64,000 nucleotides of DNA from Hyphomicrobiales bacterium (GTDB lineage Bacteria; Pseudomonadota; Alphaproteobacteria; Rhizobiales; Rhizobiaceae), in the NCBI GenBank assembly GCA_900471815.1, contig UICE01000005.1, forward strand, positions 23,405 to 87,404. The letters run 5' to 3'. Below, piece after piece: positions 36,166-44,831 of the stretch. Under the pieces are notes generated by a model, which was not told the DNA's origin, ran no database searches, and was given only the letters and a program-made list of their open reading frames with translations. The position numbers were made by a program, and so were the translations under genes. Position 1 is the stretch's first letter. Each line of letters begins with the position of its first letter.

Positions 36166-37995
36166 TCACTCAGGAACGGCAAAGACCGTCAATTGGCCAC
36201 CAAGAGCCGTATAGTCCGAGAGGCCGGCATATCCACCGACAGCGCCCAGACCATCCGTGCCCTTGGTCAGACCGGCAGCAAGGCCGATACCTGCCCAACC
36301 GCCAACGCCTGACAGAACGGCAACATATTGTTTGCCCTTATGTTCGTAGGTGGTGACATTGCCGATAATGCCGGAGGGTGTTTTGAACTTGTAGAGTTCT
36401 TTGCCGTCCTTATCGACCGCCTTGAGGTAGCCCTCGAGCGTTCCGTAAAAGACCACGTCGCCATCAGTTGCTAGTGCACCGGACCAAACCGAGAACTGTT
36501 CGGATTTAGACCAGACGATCTCGCCCTTTGCAGCATCCCAGGCAATAAAGTTACCCATGCCACCATGGCTGTTGGGAGCCGGGTACATGGAAAGCGTCGC
36601 ACCTATATAAGGTTGACCGGCAGTGTAACTGACTTTGTAGGGCTCATAGTCCATGCAGACATGATTTGTCGGCACGTAGAAGAGTTTGGTCTTTGGCGAA
36701 TACGATGCTGGCTGCTGATCCTTTGTGCCAAGAGCCGCAGGACAGATGCCGGTTGTATTGACATCTTCACCCTGGGCCTGTGTCGAATACTTGTCGACAA
36801 CCTTCGGACGGCCATAGGTCTTGCTGTCCTTGTCCATGTCGACTTCAGTAGCCCAGTTGACCGCCGGATCGTATTTTTTAGCGACGAGAAGCTCGCCGTT
36901 GGCACGATCCATCGTGTAAGCAAAGCCATTTCTGTCAAAATGTACGAGGACATCACGTGGCTTTCCGTCTACCTCGATTCCGTCAGCAAGGATCATTTCA
37001 TTGACGCCATCATAATCCCACTCATCATGTGGGGTCATCTGATAAAGCCATTTGGCCATGCCGGTGTCGGCATCACGAGCCATGATTGTCATTGACCACC
37101 GATTGTCGCCGGGCCGCTGACTTGGATTCCATGTCGACGGATTGCCAGTACCATAATAGATGAGATTCAGCTTGGGATCGTATGAATACCAACCCCAAGT
37201 TGTACCGCCACCGACTTTCCACTGATCGCCTTCCCAGGTGTTCGTACCAGAATCGGCACCCACAGGTTTGCCAAGTTGGGTTGTCTTTTCGGGATCGATC
37301 AGTGTTTCTTTGTCCGATCCCATTGACCAAGCCCGCCAAGCCTGCTTGCCATCCTTGATGTTGTAGGCAGTGAGCGCTCCACGCACACCGAATTCGCCGC
37401 CGGATATGCCAACAATCACTTTGTCCTTCACCACCATTGGTGCGGACGTTCCGGATTCGCCTTTGCTACCGTCCGCAGCTTCGCCATTCTTCACCGACCA
37501 GGCGACTTCACCTGTCTTGGCATCAAGTGCAACGAGCGTTGTATCGGCCTGATACAGGAATATCTTGCCATCGCCGTATGCGACGCCGCGATTGACCGTA
37601 TCGCAGCACATGATCGGAATAACATTGGAATCCTGTTTGGGCTCATATTTCCAAAGGATCTTACCATCATTGTTTAAATCAAGTGCAAAGACCGTATTCG
37701 GGTAAGGCGCGTGCACATACATCACGTCGCCGATAATGAGCGGACCACCTTCATGGCCACGCAGCACGCCCGTTGAAAATGTCCAGGCAACCTGGAGGTT
37801 CTTGACATTATCCTTGGTAATCTGGTTGAGTTTTGAGTAACGAGTATTGGCATAGTCGCCAGTCTGGATGGCCCAGTTCTTGGAATCCGAGATCAAGCCT
37901 TGAAGATCGTCATTGGCCAGAGCTCCACCCGCCAACGAGAACGTCATGGCTGTCGTAGCCAATGCAATTCCTATTAAATTTCTGTGTACACGCAT
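36166..37995 (-). CDS. xoxF: Lanthanide-type PQQ methanol dehydrogenase
   Basis: 609 residues, an eight-bladed quinoprotein with a Sec signal peptide (SLAGGALA). The key motif [12 protein letters not shown] has the catalytic Asp327 and the extra Asp329 that marks lanthanide-dependent XoxF; calcium-type MxaF has Ala there. Adjacent cysteines (C130-C131, IMCCD) form the vicinal disulfide above [22 protein letters not shown] and several W-docking blocks are present. It oxidises methanol, perhaps to formaldehyde or formate, in the periplasm. No mxaI is present. It begins the operon xoxF-G-J-rhodanese-pqqABCDE. Confidence 0.97.
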   Translation of the reverse strand: MRVHRNLIGIALATTAMTFSLAGGALANDDLQGLISDSKNWAIQTGDYANTRYSKLNQITKDNVKNLQVAWTFSTGVLRGHEGGPLIIGDVMYVHAPYPNTVFALDLNNDGKILWKYEPKQDSNVIPIMCCDTVNRGVAYGDGKIFLYQADTTLVALDAKTGEVAWSVKNGEAADGSKGESGTSAPMVVKDKVIVGISGGEFGVRGALTAYNIKDGKQAWRAWSMGSDKETLIDPEKTTQLGKPVGADSGTNTWEGDQWKVGGGTTWGWYSYDPKLNLIYYGTGNPSTWNPSQRPGDNRWSMTIMARDADTGMAKWLYQMTPHDEWDYDGVNEMILADGIEVDGKPRDVLVHFDRNGFAYTMDRANGELLVAKKYDPAVNWATEVDMDKDSKTYGRPKVVDKYSTQAQGEDVNTTGICPAALGTKDQQPASYSPKTKLFYVPTNHVCMDYEPYKVSYTAGQPYIGATLSMYPAPNSHGGMGNFIAWDAAKGEIVWSKSEQFSVWSGALATDGDVVFYGTLEGYLKAVDKDGKELYKFKTPSGIIGNVTTYEHKGKQYVAVLSGVGGWAGIGLAAGLTKGTDGLGAVGGYAGLSDYTALGGQLTVFAVPE

Positions 37996-38442
37996 TTAGT
38001 CCTCCCAAAGTTCACATTTATGAACTATCGGCGAAAACCGAGTAAACATACGGGTCCGCACCACTAGCTCAGGCAAATGGGGAAGTATTTCCGGCAGCGT
38101 GTCACGACAAAGCCAGGCGCGCAGAGGGCACCGTTACTGCCCACCTCGCTTGGCCTACGAAGACTGTCACCACTCCCTTGACGGCAACGTCCTTGAAGCC
38201 GGAAACAAGATGACGATAGGAGAAAGAATTTCATTAGGCAAGCATGATTATCGAATTTATATTTGCTGCATTGCAATATAATTCTTCCGCATTGCATAAG
38301 AAAACGGAAGATTTCTGATTTATTCTAAATATTTGACCCATAGCGAACTTTGATACTTTCATCTAAATTATATTTTCGTCCATATATTCTCTTTTATTAA
38401 CAGCCTGGAAAATGTATATTTAGCATTGCCGAATGCTGGAGT
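37996..38442. promoter_or_regulatory. Divergent regulatory region upstream of xoxF
   Basis: About 450 bases between xoxF (minus) and a small secreted-protein gene (plus). It is AT-rich near 38270-38430, as expected for promoters, and contains an inverted repeat near xoxF. I find no recognisable regulator gene nearby. The region from 38050 to 38200 holds no convincing frame. Confidence 0.55.
38009..38026. promoter_or_regulatory. Inverted repeat just upstream of xoxF (possible operator)
   Basis: A perfect inverted repeat AGTTCA-N6-TGAACT begins 14 bases upstream of the xoxF start codon. The spacing of 6 and arm length of 6 would suit a dimeric repressor or a small mRNA hairpin in the 5' untranslated leader. 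It lies right beside the ribosome binding site (GGGAGGA), so it could affect translation. Confidence 0.5.
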
Positions 38443-38799
38443 ATGAAAATGCCTGGAGTGAAAACCATCAAGCCGATTTTGTTAGCAAGCGCAGCAATCG
38501 CATTTCCAATGCTGGCACATGCTGCGTCAGATTATCCGACGCCGGCGGTTGCAGAGTATGTTTACGGTTGCATGAAAGCGAACGGAGAAAATCGTGACAC
38601 CCTTCAGCGATGCTCCTGTTCAATCGATGTTATCGCCTCGGTTGTGACCTATGAGCGCTATGAAGCAGCAGAAACTTATAAGCAAATGGGGCTGGTTCCG
38701 GGTGAGAACGGTGTTCTTTTTCGCGAAAGCGCACCGGCAAAAGCTGCTATCAGCGAACTCAAGCGGGCTCAGGCAGAGGCAGACATCCGCTGCTTTTAA
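38443..38799 (+). CDS. Small secreted Cys-containing protein of the xox cluster
   Basis: 118 residues; a second ATG two codons later is possible. Signal peptide to about residue 28 (PMLAHAAS). The mature part has four Cys: YGCMKANGEN, QRCSCS and the C-terminal IRCF, likely two disulfides. The family is a short periplasmic protein that recurs next to xoxF/quinoprotein genes. Function is unknown. It is transcribed away from xoxF and ends 10 bases from the SoxYZ-like gene on the other strand. Confidence 0.7.
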   Translation: MKMPGVKTIKPILLASAAIAFPMLAHAASDYPTPAVAEYVYGCMKANGENRDTLQRCSCSIDVIASVVTYERYEAAETYKQMGLVPGENGVLFRESAPAKAAISELKRAQAEADIRCF

Positions 38800-38809
38800 A
38801 GTTTACGGC

Positions 38810-39661
38810 TCAAAGGCTTGAGGATTCGAGCGGCCATTCATCCTGGAATTTTTTGCCTTCGGTATCCAGGGCCTCAGCCTTGAGCTCCTCTCCGGTCCTC
38901 GCGTCGAAGGCGAACCGAAAATTGGGATCTTCTGAGATCGATATACCACCTTGCATCGACAGGATCAGCTGATTGCCCTGGGAGACGGTGAGCCCCTGGA
39001 TAAAATGGGCCGGGATATAATATCGTGTCAACTGATCCATCTGTAACCCGGAATTGTTCGGATGGCGGATCATCAGCTGCATCTCCGTGGCCCGGGTCAA
39101 GGGCTCCAAGCCAGGCGCCTTGGAGGGAAACACCCGCAGCTTCATTTTACCGAGCGATGCCATTGCTTCGTCCTGATTCTTCATCGCGGGTGCCGAGCAC
39201 CCCCCGGAAGCCTTCACAAAGACTTCCGTCATGTGCAGCTTATCATCTTCCGTTTCAGCAATAGCCCGCACATAGGAATAGGCATTAACCCGCAGGCGCG
39301 TTGCCAGATGGGTGACGCCAGCGTTCTGCCCGAAGGTAAAGACCGCGGCGACAGGCGCCGGGTTCTCGTCGACGATCAAGGTCACGGTCTTGATGCGTCC
39401 CGTCTTGCTGTCTGTCTTGAAGTGCATATCGACAGGAACGACAGCTGCGTCTTCGGCGCGCTTGGGCGCTTCAATTCTGACGATCCCCTCGCCCTGTTCT
39501 ATTGGCCGGCTCCCGAAAACATCGCTCTTCAGGCTCTTCCACGTTGCCGCCTCTGGCGCGCTGGCATTCTGGCTTTCCGCTGTTGCCGGACTGATGGCCC
39601 AAAGCAATCCCGCCGCGATCACAGCAGCACAACCCTTGGTTCGCTTCATATTCCAAGTCAT
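38810..39661 (-). CDS. Quinoprotein-associated SoxYZ-like carrier protein
   Basis: 283 residues from an ATG six bases after GGAGG. Signal peptide ends SPATAES. The N-terminal half resembles SoxY, with the Cys-bearing motif KASGGCSAPAM (Cys155), but in the middle rather than at the end of a swinging arm; the C-terminal half resembles SoxZ (MQLMIRHPNNSGLQMDQLT, YIPAHFIQGLTVSQGNQLIL). SoxYZ carries sulfur intermediates. Here, far from any sox operon and beside xoxF, it belongs to the 'quinoprotein dehydrogenase-associated' subfamily. The cargo is unknown; thiol-bound sulfur or a metal complex are possible. Confidence 0.88.
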   Translation of the reverse strand: MTWNMKRTKGCAAVIAAGLLWAISPATAESQNASAPEAATWKSLKSDVFGSRPIEQGEGIVRIEAPKRAEDAAVVPVDMHFKTDSKTGRIKTVTLIVDENPAPVAAVFTFGQNAGVTHLATRLRVNAYSYVRAIAETEDDKLHMTEVFVKASGGCSAPAMKNQDEAMASLGKMKLRVFPSKAPGLEPLTRATEMQLMIRHPNNSGLQMDQLTRYYIPAHFIQGLTVSQGNQLILSMQGGISISEDPNFRFAFDARTGEELKAEALDTEGKKFQDEWPLESSSL

Positions 39662-39749
39662 GTTCGCCTCCACCAAATTTCGTTGGCGGTGCCCGGCCAG
39701 TCGTTATCATACCACTTGGCACGATGGTCTGGCAAACACCAACAAGCAG

Positions 39750-40709
39750 CTACTCCCACTCAAGTTCGGCATAGGCAGCAGTTGCATTGCGCTCATTGTA
39801 CTGGTTGAAAAGATGCCATTTGTCGCGTTCACTTTGGGCGGCGGTCCGGTTTGCATCCGTCATGGAGCGGCCATCGGCAAGCGCCATGCGAATGTCCCTG
39901 GCGAGCGCGTCGAAATAACGACTTTCATCGTCGAGTGCCTGTGGCCACGGTGCCGGAACAGTCCCGTGCCCGGGAACGGCCAATTCGGCATGAATCTCCC
40001 TTAAATCCTTCAGCTGCCTGATCCAGCCAAGCAGCGACCCGTCAATTGTGGGGATATGCTGCGTAAAGCACAGGTCGCCAGTGAACAGAATCCGTGTCTG
40101 TTGATCGAATACAGACAGATCATTGTCGGTATGTGCCGGTTTCCAAGCTCTCAACATCACCTTGCGGTTGCCCAGGTCCAGCTCTTGCTCGCCGGCAACG
40201 GTTATCGCAGGCGGAATTATTCTGATGCTGGACATGAGTTCGGGACCGAGGATCGCACGATAACTTTGCAAATAATAATCGCCGCGATTGGCCAATGCCC
40301 GTCTCAGATTGTGGTGGCCCACTATAACGGCTCCCGTGCCTTCAAAGGCCGAGTTTCCAAAAATGTGGTCGGGATGCATATGAGTGTTGATGAGATACCG
40401 AATCGGCTTGTCCGTTTTGGCTCGAATTGCCGCCACGAGCCTTCTGCCCTCTGCCGCACTGCCGCCACTGTCGATAGCGGCAACGCCCTCATTGCCGATG
40501 ATGAAGCCAATGTTGCATATTTCGCCTTCATTGGCGGTACTCATCATCTCCGGCGCTCCGGTGAATGCGAAGATGCCTTTCGCTATTTCCTTGACGGGAA
40601 GCGCTTCGGTTCCGGCCGGCTCTGCGCTGGCAAACCGTGCATGGGGCATACAGCAGCCGGCAAGCAGCAATCCGGTGCCCAAAAAGGTACGTCGCGAAGG
40701 TCCGGCCAT
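39750..40709 (-). CDS. Quinoprotein relay system zinc metallohydrolase
   Basis: 319 residues from the ATG at 40709 behind GGAGGAG. The N-terminus has a Tat signal with a Cys at its end (SRRTFLGTGLLLAGC), so the protein may be a periplasmic lipoprotein. The metallo-beta-lactamase core has THMHPDHIFGN, the HxHxDH zinc motif, and FTGDLCFTQH and PGHGTVP. Such hydrolases travel with the SoxYZ-like carrier and PQQ dehydrogenases. By analogy with persulfide dioxygenases it could release cargo from the carrier. The substrate is unknown. Confidence 0.87.
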   Translation of the reverse strand: MAGPSRRTFLGTGLLLAGCCMPHARFASAEPAGTEALPVKEIAKGIFAFTGAPEMMSTANEGEICNIGFIIGNEGVAAIDSGGSAAEGRRLVAAIRAKTDKPIRYLINTHMHPDHIFGNSAFEGTGAVIVGHHNLRRALANRGDYYLQSYRAILGPELMSSIRIIPPAITVAGEQELDLGNRKVMLRAWKPAHTDNDLSVFDQQTRILFTGDLCFTQHIPTIDGSLLGWIRQLKDLREIHAELAVPGHGTVPAPWPQALDDESRYFDALARDIRMALADGRSMTDANRTAAQSERDKWHLFNQYNERNATAAYAELEWE

Positions 40710-40710
40710 G

Positions 40711-41487
40711 TCAGGCTCCTCCATCCGGAAATCTGTCGAGGAATGATCTGAGAATATCCCGCTTTGCCTGTTCGGTTCTGCTCTGGCGGGGCAATTTGAT
40801 GTCGAAGGTTCCGATAACATGTGCAGGACGATGCGACAGAACGATAATCCGATCGGACAACAGGATGGCTTCCCTGATATTGTGCGTGACCATGAGTGCT
40901 GTTGTCGGTCGCTCCGCCCATACGCCCATCAGCAGGTGACGAAGCTGCTGAGCCGTGGGTTCGTCTAGAGAAACAAAAGGCTCATCGAGCACCAGAATAT
41001 CAGGTTCAATGGCCAGAGCCCGCGCAATTGCCGCTCTGCGTGCCAGCCCGAGCGAAAGCTCCCCCGGGTAGAACGTTCTCATCCGGGACAAGCCCAATGT
41101 GCTTAAAAGCGCATCGAGATTCGTGTCCTTGAGGTGATCCGGCAGCGCGAGACGGACATTTTGCTCAACGGAGCGCCATGGAAGCAGGAGCGGCTCCTGA
41201 AATACCGCTCCGATGCGGGGATGCGCCAGCCCGGAGAGCTGCATTGTACCGCGATAATCGGTGTCGAGCCCCAGCAATATGCGCAGTGTCGTCGTCTTGC
41301 CGCATCCGGACGGCCCCACAATGCAAGCAAACTCGTTCTGCGCCACCTCAAAATGCAAATTCTGAAGCACGGTGATAGCTTCGCCATTCGATGACCGGAA
41401 CGACTTCTCTTCTATGTCGACCTTAAGCTTCGTGGCGGCGCCAACGTGTGGATGTTTGTTCAAGAGGCTGCACCAATACAAGTTCAA
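40711..41487 (-). CDS. TauB/SsuB-like ABC transporter ATPase
   Basis: About 250-258 residues; no ATG is available, and TTG codons at 41487 or 41463 overlap the permease gene. Walker A is VGPSGCGKTTT and Walker B is ILVLDEPFVSLDE. The signature is ELSLGLARRAAIARAL instead of the usual LSGGxxxR, a clear departure. The family takes up sulfonates, nitrate or thiamine precursors. It is the last of a three-gene transporter set read toward the metallohydrolase gene, only one base before its start. Confidence 0.85.
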   Translation of the reverse strand: MNLYWCSLLNKHPHVGAATKLKVDIEEKSFRSSNGEAITVLQNLHFEVAQNEFACIVGPSGCGKTTTLRILLGLDTDYRGTMQLSGLAHPRIGAVFQEPLLLPWRSVEQNVRLALPDHLKDTNLDALLSTLGLSRMRTFYPGELSLGLARRAAIARALAIEPDILVLDEPFVSLDEPTAQQLRHLLMGVWAERPTTALMVTHNIREAILLSDRIIVLSHRPAHVIGTFDIKLPRQSRTEQAKRDILRSFLDRFPDGGA

Positions 41488-42247
41488 TCAATAGCATCAC
41501 CGCAACGAATGCCAAAGTGTAGGCAAGGATTGCAGCGACATCGAAGAGTTGGAAAAACAGATTGATCTGGAAGCCGACACCGTTGGCTCTGCCCAGCAGC
41601 TCCACGACAAGCACTATTTTCCAGATGAGGGAAATACCGGATCTGGACGCCGCGGCTATAAAGGGCTGCAATTGCGGCAGCAGGATATGACGCAGCCGGT
41701 CCATTCGGCCAAAGCGGTAAATTTTCGCCATCTCGCCATAGCGCTCATCCAAAGCCCGTGCGCCCTCGCGCATTGTGACAACAACATTGGGAATCTTGTT
41801 AAGCGCAACTGCTCCGATAGCCGCTGCCTCGTTGAGGCCAAACCAGATATAGGCGAGCACAATGATCACCAGAGCGGGTATGTTCAGGAACAGTATAACC
41901 CAGGGATTGAAAAACCGGTCAGCACCTCTGTGCCTTCCGAGCGCAACGCCGATAGCAGAGCCAATCAGCATCGCCAGAAAGAACGAGGCTGCGACCCGCC
42001 AAAGCGTCATGCCCAGATGATAGCCCATGTCGCCGCTGGCTGTCTCACGCAGGAAAGCCTGCAAGACGAGAAGAGGCGCGGGAAGGGACCGGCTTGGCCA
42101 AAGCGAAGCTCCGATGTGCCATGCGACGAGCAAAACTGCAAAGGAAATGCATCCCATCGTGACCGACGACCAATGATGTCGTGAACCTCCGCCTTTCCCT
42201 GTCTGGAAGTTGGAGATCAGGGCCGGGTCCGTCACTGCGTCCTCCAA
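41423..42247 (-). CDS. TauC/SsuC-like ABC transporter permease
   Basis: 274 residues with six membrane segments, for example VTMGCISFAVLLVAWHIGAS, FFNPWVILFLNIPALVIIVL and AILAYTLAFVAVMLLIELVL. EGARALDERYGEMAKIYRFG, RLRHILLPQLQPFIAAASRSG is the EAA loop that contacts the ATPase. It overlaps the substrate-binding gene by 16 bases and the ATPase gene at its end. Partner of the neighbouring ATPase and binding protein. Confidence 0.88.
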   Translation of the reverse strand: MEDAVTDPALISNFQTGKGGGSRHHWSSVTMGCISFAVLLVAWHIGASLWPSRSLPAPLLVLQAFLRETASGDMGYHLGMTLWRVAASFFLAMLIGSAIGVALGRHRGADRFFNPWVILFLNIPALVIIVLAYIWFGLNEAAAIGAVALNKIPNVVVTMREGARALDERYGEMAKIYRFGRMDRLRHILLPQLQPFIAAASRSGISLIWKIVLVVELLGRANGVGFQINLFFQLFDVAAILAYTLAFVAVMLLIELVLVQPLEQTSTRWRRHEA

Positions 42248-43212
42248 AACGTTCCGGGAGCCAATGTTTTGCCAGGTCCGACCAGTCGCTCACCTCCAAG
42301 TTCGGCAAGAATTGCATAGAGTTTTGCGGCATCCTCCTCTTCTTCTTCGACGGAACGGCGGGGAATGCCTTCGCGATAGCGGTCTCGCAGCACCTGCAGC
42401 TCGCGCCCCTCCGCCTTGATGACTGGAGAGAGCCGCTGCCATTCTTCATCGGAACTGGCGAGCAGTTTCTTCGCATCACGGCTGGCTTTGAGAAAAGCTT
42501 CAATAAGCTCAGGGTGGTCACGGGCCCATTTCTCGCGGAATATAAATCCGATCGCCGAGACGGCACCTGTGGCGCCCAGATTTCTTGCAGCATCGCTAGT
42601 GCTGATCAGGCGATGAAAGCCCCGCGCTTCGAGCCGTGCACAAAAGTTCCAGAAATTTAAAATGGCATCCAGTTCGCCCTGTTCCGCCTTTTCCGCAAGC
42701 AATGGTGGTGCGCCGAAAACAATCTCGTTTTGTGCAGGCAGATCAAGCGCTTGTTTTTTTGCAAGCGCTTGTATGAGCAGCCAGCTCTTATCGAGCGGAC
42801 CGCCGGCAACACCAATCTTCTTGCCGTTCAGATCGGCAAGTTTTTTTATGGGCGAGCCATCGCGTACCATCAAAGCTCCAACAGAGCTGGAATACGCTGC
42901 AAAGCTTATGTCCTCGCCGGATGTGCGTTGACGTGACACCCACAGCCAATCGGCAACGATGATATCGACATCACCGGCCATCATTGCCACATTGGTAGCA
43001 TCTTCGCTGGCAAAAAAACGCACATCAAGATCAATATTGTACTTGTTGTCGATCCCATGATGCCTGATGGTGTCCAGCTCCCAGTTCACAGTCCCGAACC
43101 GCAATACGCCCACGCGAACCTTCTCAACGGCTTCAGCTATTTGACTGAAGAACAGGCCAAGCAGCAACGCCAGCAGGAAGGTGGCACAGCCCAGTCGTCG
43201 ATATGATCTCAC
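42232..43212 (-). CDS. Xox-associated ABC substrate-binding protein (SsuA/TauA-like)
   Basis: 326 residues. Signal peptide ends QIAEA. The mature protein is a NMT1/SsuA type solute-binding fold (VGVLRFGTVNWELDTIRHHG, DIIVADWLWVSRQR, GKKIGVAGGPLDKSWLLIQA). An acidic patch, VEEEEEDAAK, is near the end. Homologues occur beside quinoprotein dehydrogenases; the ligand is not known. Sulfonates would be the default guess, but a C1- or lanthanide-related ligand would suit the site better. It is first of the transporter operon. Confidence 0.85.
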   Translation of the reverse strand: MRSYRRLGCATFLLALLLGLFFSQIAEAVEKVRVGVLRFGTVNWELDTIRHHGIDNKYNIDLDVRFFASEDATNVAMMAGDVDIIVADWLWVSRQRTSGEDISFAAYSSSVGALMVRDGSPIKKLADLNGKKIGVAGGPLDKSWLLIQALAKKQALDLPAQNEIVFGAPPLLAEKAEQGELDAILNFWNFCARLEARGFHRLISTSDAARNLGATGAVSAIGFIFREKWARDHPELIEAFLKASRDAKKLLASSDEEWQRLSPVIKAEGRELQVLRDRYREGIPRRSVEEEEEDAAKLYAILAELGGERLVGPGKTLAPGTFWRTQ

Positions 43213-43254
43213 AATGTCCTCCCAGACCGATTTGCCGTCCCGCCGTCTACAATC

Positions 43255-43464
43255 CTATAACGTCGTCTCGCCGGTGGGATATACGCATTTCCATCGGACA
43301 ACACGAAGCTTGGGATGCTCCTCACTCCATTTAGCAATTTCGGTAGGTGCCAAAAACAGGCAATTGGTGATCCCGCCCCTGTCTTCAAAATGCAGTCGCT
43401 CTTCCCGGCAGCTTGACGGGTCCGACACGAGGCAAATGGTTAAAACGAGATCGATAACGTCCAT
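43255..43464 (-). CDS. Conserved small Cys-containing protein
   Basis: 69 residues beginning MDVIDLVLTICLVSDPSSCREE and ending WSEEHPKLRVVRWKCVYPTGE. Three spaced Cys plus one more suggest metal or disulfide binding. It lacks a classic signal peptide, although the N-terminus is hydrophobic. I recognise the sequence pattern as a conserved small hypothetical protein of alphaproteobacteria but not a function. It is 42 bases upstream of the ABC binding-protein gene on the same strand, so likely co-transcribed. Confidence 0.6.
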   Translation of the reverse strand: MDVIDLVLTICLVSDPSSCREERLHFEDRGGITNCLFLAPTEIAKWSEEHPKLRVVRWKCVYPTGETTL

Positions 43465-43797
43465 TCAGCACCCTCAATCCTACCCTTGCCCGCAAACGTC
43501 CCAATAAGGGGCAATGCAAAGCAAGATGACAGCCGGAATTCTCAAGGTGCCCGATGAGAAATATCTAGGCCAAGTTACGGTTCCTGCAAGCCGGCGTCAA
43601 TCATGCAGCCACATAAAACCTGGAATGTGAGATTGCGGCGTTATTACCTGCCCGAGGCGATTGACTTATGCCAAGCCACAGGTAACGTTTTGGAATGGCT
43701 GGGGTCAATTGGGCCAGCTGAAAATGGTGGTGACAGTGCATGGAAACTGGCACCAGTACTCGTCTAAGGGCACCCTTGGCGAATATGAGGAAATGCC
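43465..43797. other. Intergenic stretch between divergent small-protein and cytochrome c genes
   Basis: About 330 bases that must hold the promoters for the TauABC-like operon (minus) and the cytochrome c gene (plus). No supported frame is seen. A GAGGAA ribosome site lies just before the cytochrome ATG. Confidence 0.5.
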
Positions 43798-44184
43798 ATG
43801 CGATATCTTGTTATGCTGACAGCTATGTCAGCTACTATTGTTTATGCTGGAGGAGCCACGGCTCAGGAGGGGGATGCAACAGCCGGAGCAACGGTTTTCA
43901 AAAAATGTACGGCCTGTCACGTAGCCGACAGCGACAAGAACAAGGTCGGACCTTCGCTGAACGGCCTGTTTGGAAGGACAGCAGGCACACATCCTGGCTT
44001 TAATTATTCGCCAGCGATGAAGGCTGCAGGCGCTGCGGGTCTGGTATGGGATAGTGCCAGCTTACGCGAATATCTGCATGATCCCAAGGCGAAGGTCAAA
44101 GGCACCAAAATGGCCTTTGCGGGTCTCAAGGATGAAACCGACATTACAAATCTTGAGGCATATCTCAAACAATATTCCAAATAA
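43798..44184 (+). CDS. Class I cytochrome c (c2 type)
   Basis: 128 residues. Signal peptide to about residue 22 (GGATAQ). One haem c site, CTACH at 37-41, and KMAFAGLKDETD near 104-115 with the axial Met. KVGPSLNGLFGRTAGTHPGFNYS is typical of mitochondrial-like cytochrome c2. It is small and soluble and could carry electrons from XoxG (or XoxF) to the terminal oxidase, analogous to cytochrome cH. It is followed by a good terminator, so it is a single-gene unit. Confidence 0.93.
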   Translation: MRYLVMLTAMSATIVYAGGATAQEGDATAGATVFKKCTACHVADSDKNKVGPSLNGLFGRTAGTHPGFNYSPAMKAAGAAGLVWDSASLREYLHDPKAKVKGTKMAFAGLKDETDITNLEAYLKQYSK

Positions 44185-44213
44185 GCCGCCGGTCCTCGAT
44201 ACCGGCGGCATTT
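44185..44213 (+). terminator. Terminator after the cytochrome c gene
   Basis: A perfect 9-bp stem GCCGCCGGT / ACCGGCGGC with a 7-base loop starts right after the TAA stop, followed by ATTTCC. The T-run is short, but the position and stem strength suit a Rho-independent terminator. Confidence 0.75.
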
Positions 44214-44264
44214 CCACCACCCGAGTCTTACATGCTCCAATGGACGTAAAGGCTCGGGTGTATT

Positions 44265-44819
44265 TTATTTATCACGCCATTTGATGGAGCAACCAACCGA
44301 GGCGAATTGTTCGCGCGGCCCGGACCCCGTTTCGGCAATTTCCACCATTGCCTCAAACAGGTCACGGCGCAGATTGGCACTGGCTTCCTGTTTACGCGAT
44401 CCATCCAGGCGCCCGCGATATTGCAGTTTTCCTGCCGCGTTGAATCCAAAAAAATCGGGCGTGCAGACTGCATTGTAGAGACGCGCAATACTTTGATCCG
44501 CATCATGCAAATAAGGAAAAGGCAGGCCATTCTTTCGACTGAATGTGCACATTCCTTCATAGGAGTCGGATGGGTAGGCGATGGGGTCATTGGCGTTGAT
44601 GGCAACGAACCCGATGCCAAGCTGTTTCAGATCGCGGGCATCGCGGACAATGCGCTGAATGACCGCCTTCACATAAGGACAATGATTGCAGATGAATGCA
44701 ACGACCAGGCCTGTGTTTTTCGCCTGTGACAGGATCGAATACCGCCTTCCGTCCACACCAAGGAGTGTTGCATCCACGGCCTGCCAGCCAAAATCGCATA
44801 GAGGTGCTATTGCAGCCAT
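44265..44819 (-). CDS. Thioredoxin-fold redoxin (AhpC/TSA type)
   Basis: 184 residues. The thioredoxin-fold opening LVVAFICNHCPYVKAVIQRI carries a CxxC active site (about C44 and C47). YPSDSYEGMCTFSRKNGLPFPYL and QSIARLYNAVCTPDFFGFN follow, a pattern of the redoxins widespread in proteobacteria. No signal peptide, so cytoplasmic. It lies 12 bases after cbbE in the same direction and may be part of the cbb transcript; a role in thiol control of the Calvin cycle is possible but not shown. Confidence 0.85.
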   Translation of the reverse strand: MAAIAPLCDFGWQAVDATLLGVDGRRYSILSQAKNTGLVVAFICNHCPYVKAVIQRIVRDARDLKQLGIGFVAINANDPIAYPSDSYEGMCTFSRKNGLPFPYLHDADQSIARLYNAVCTPDFFGFNAAGKLQYRGRLDGSRKQEASANLRRDLFEAMVEIAETGSGPREQFASVGCSIKWRDK

Positions 44820-44831
44820 ATTTTTCTCCGT

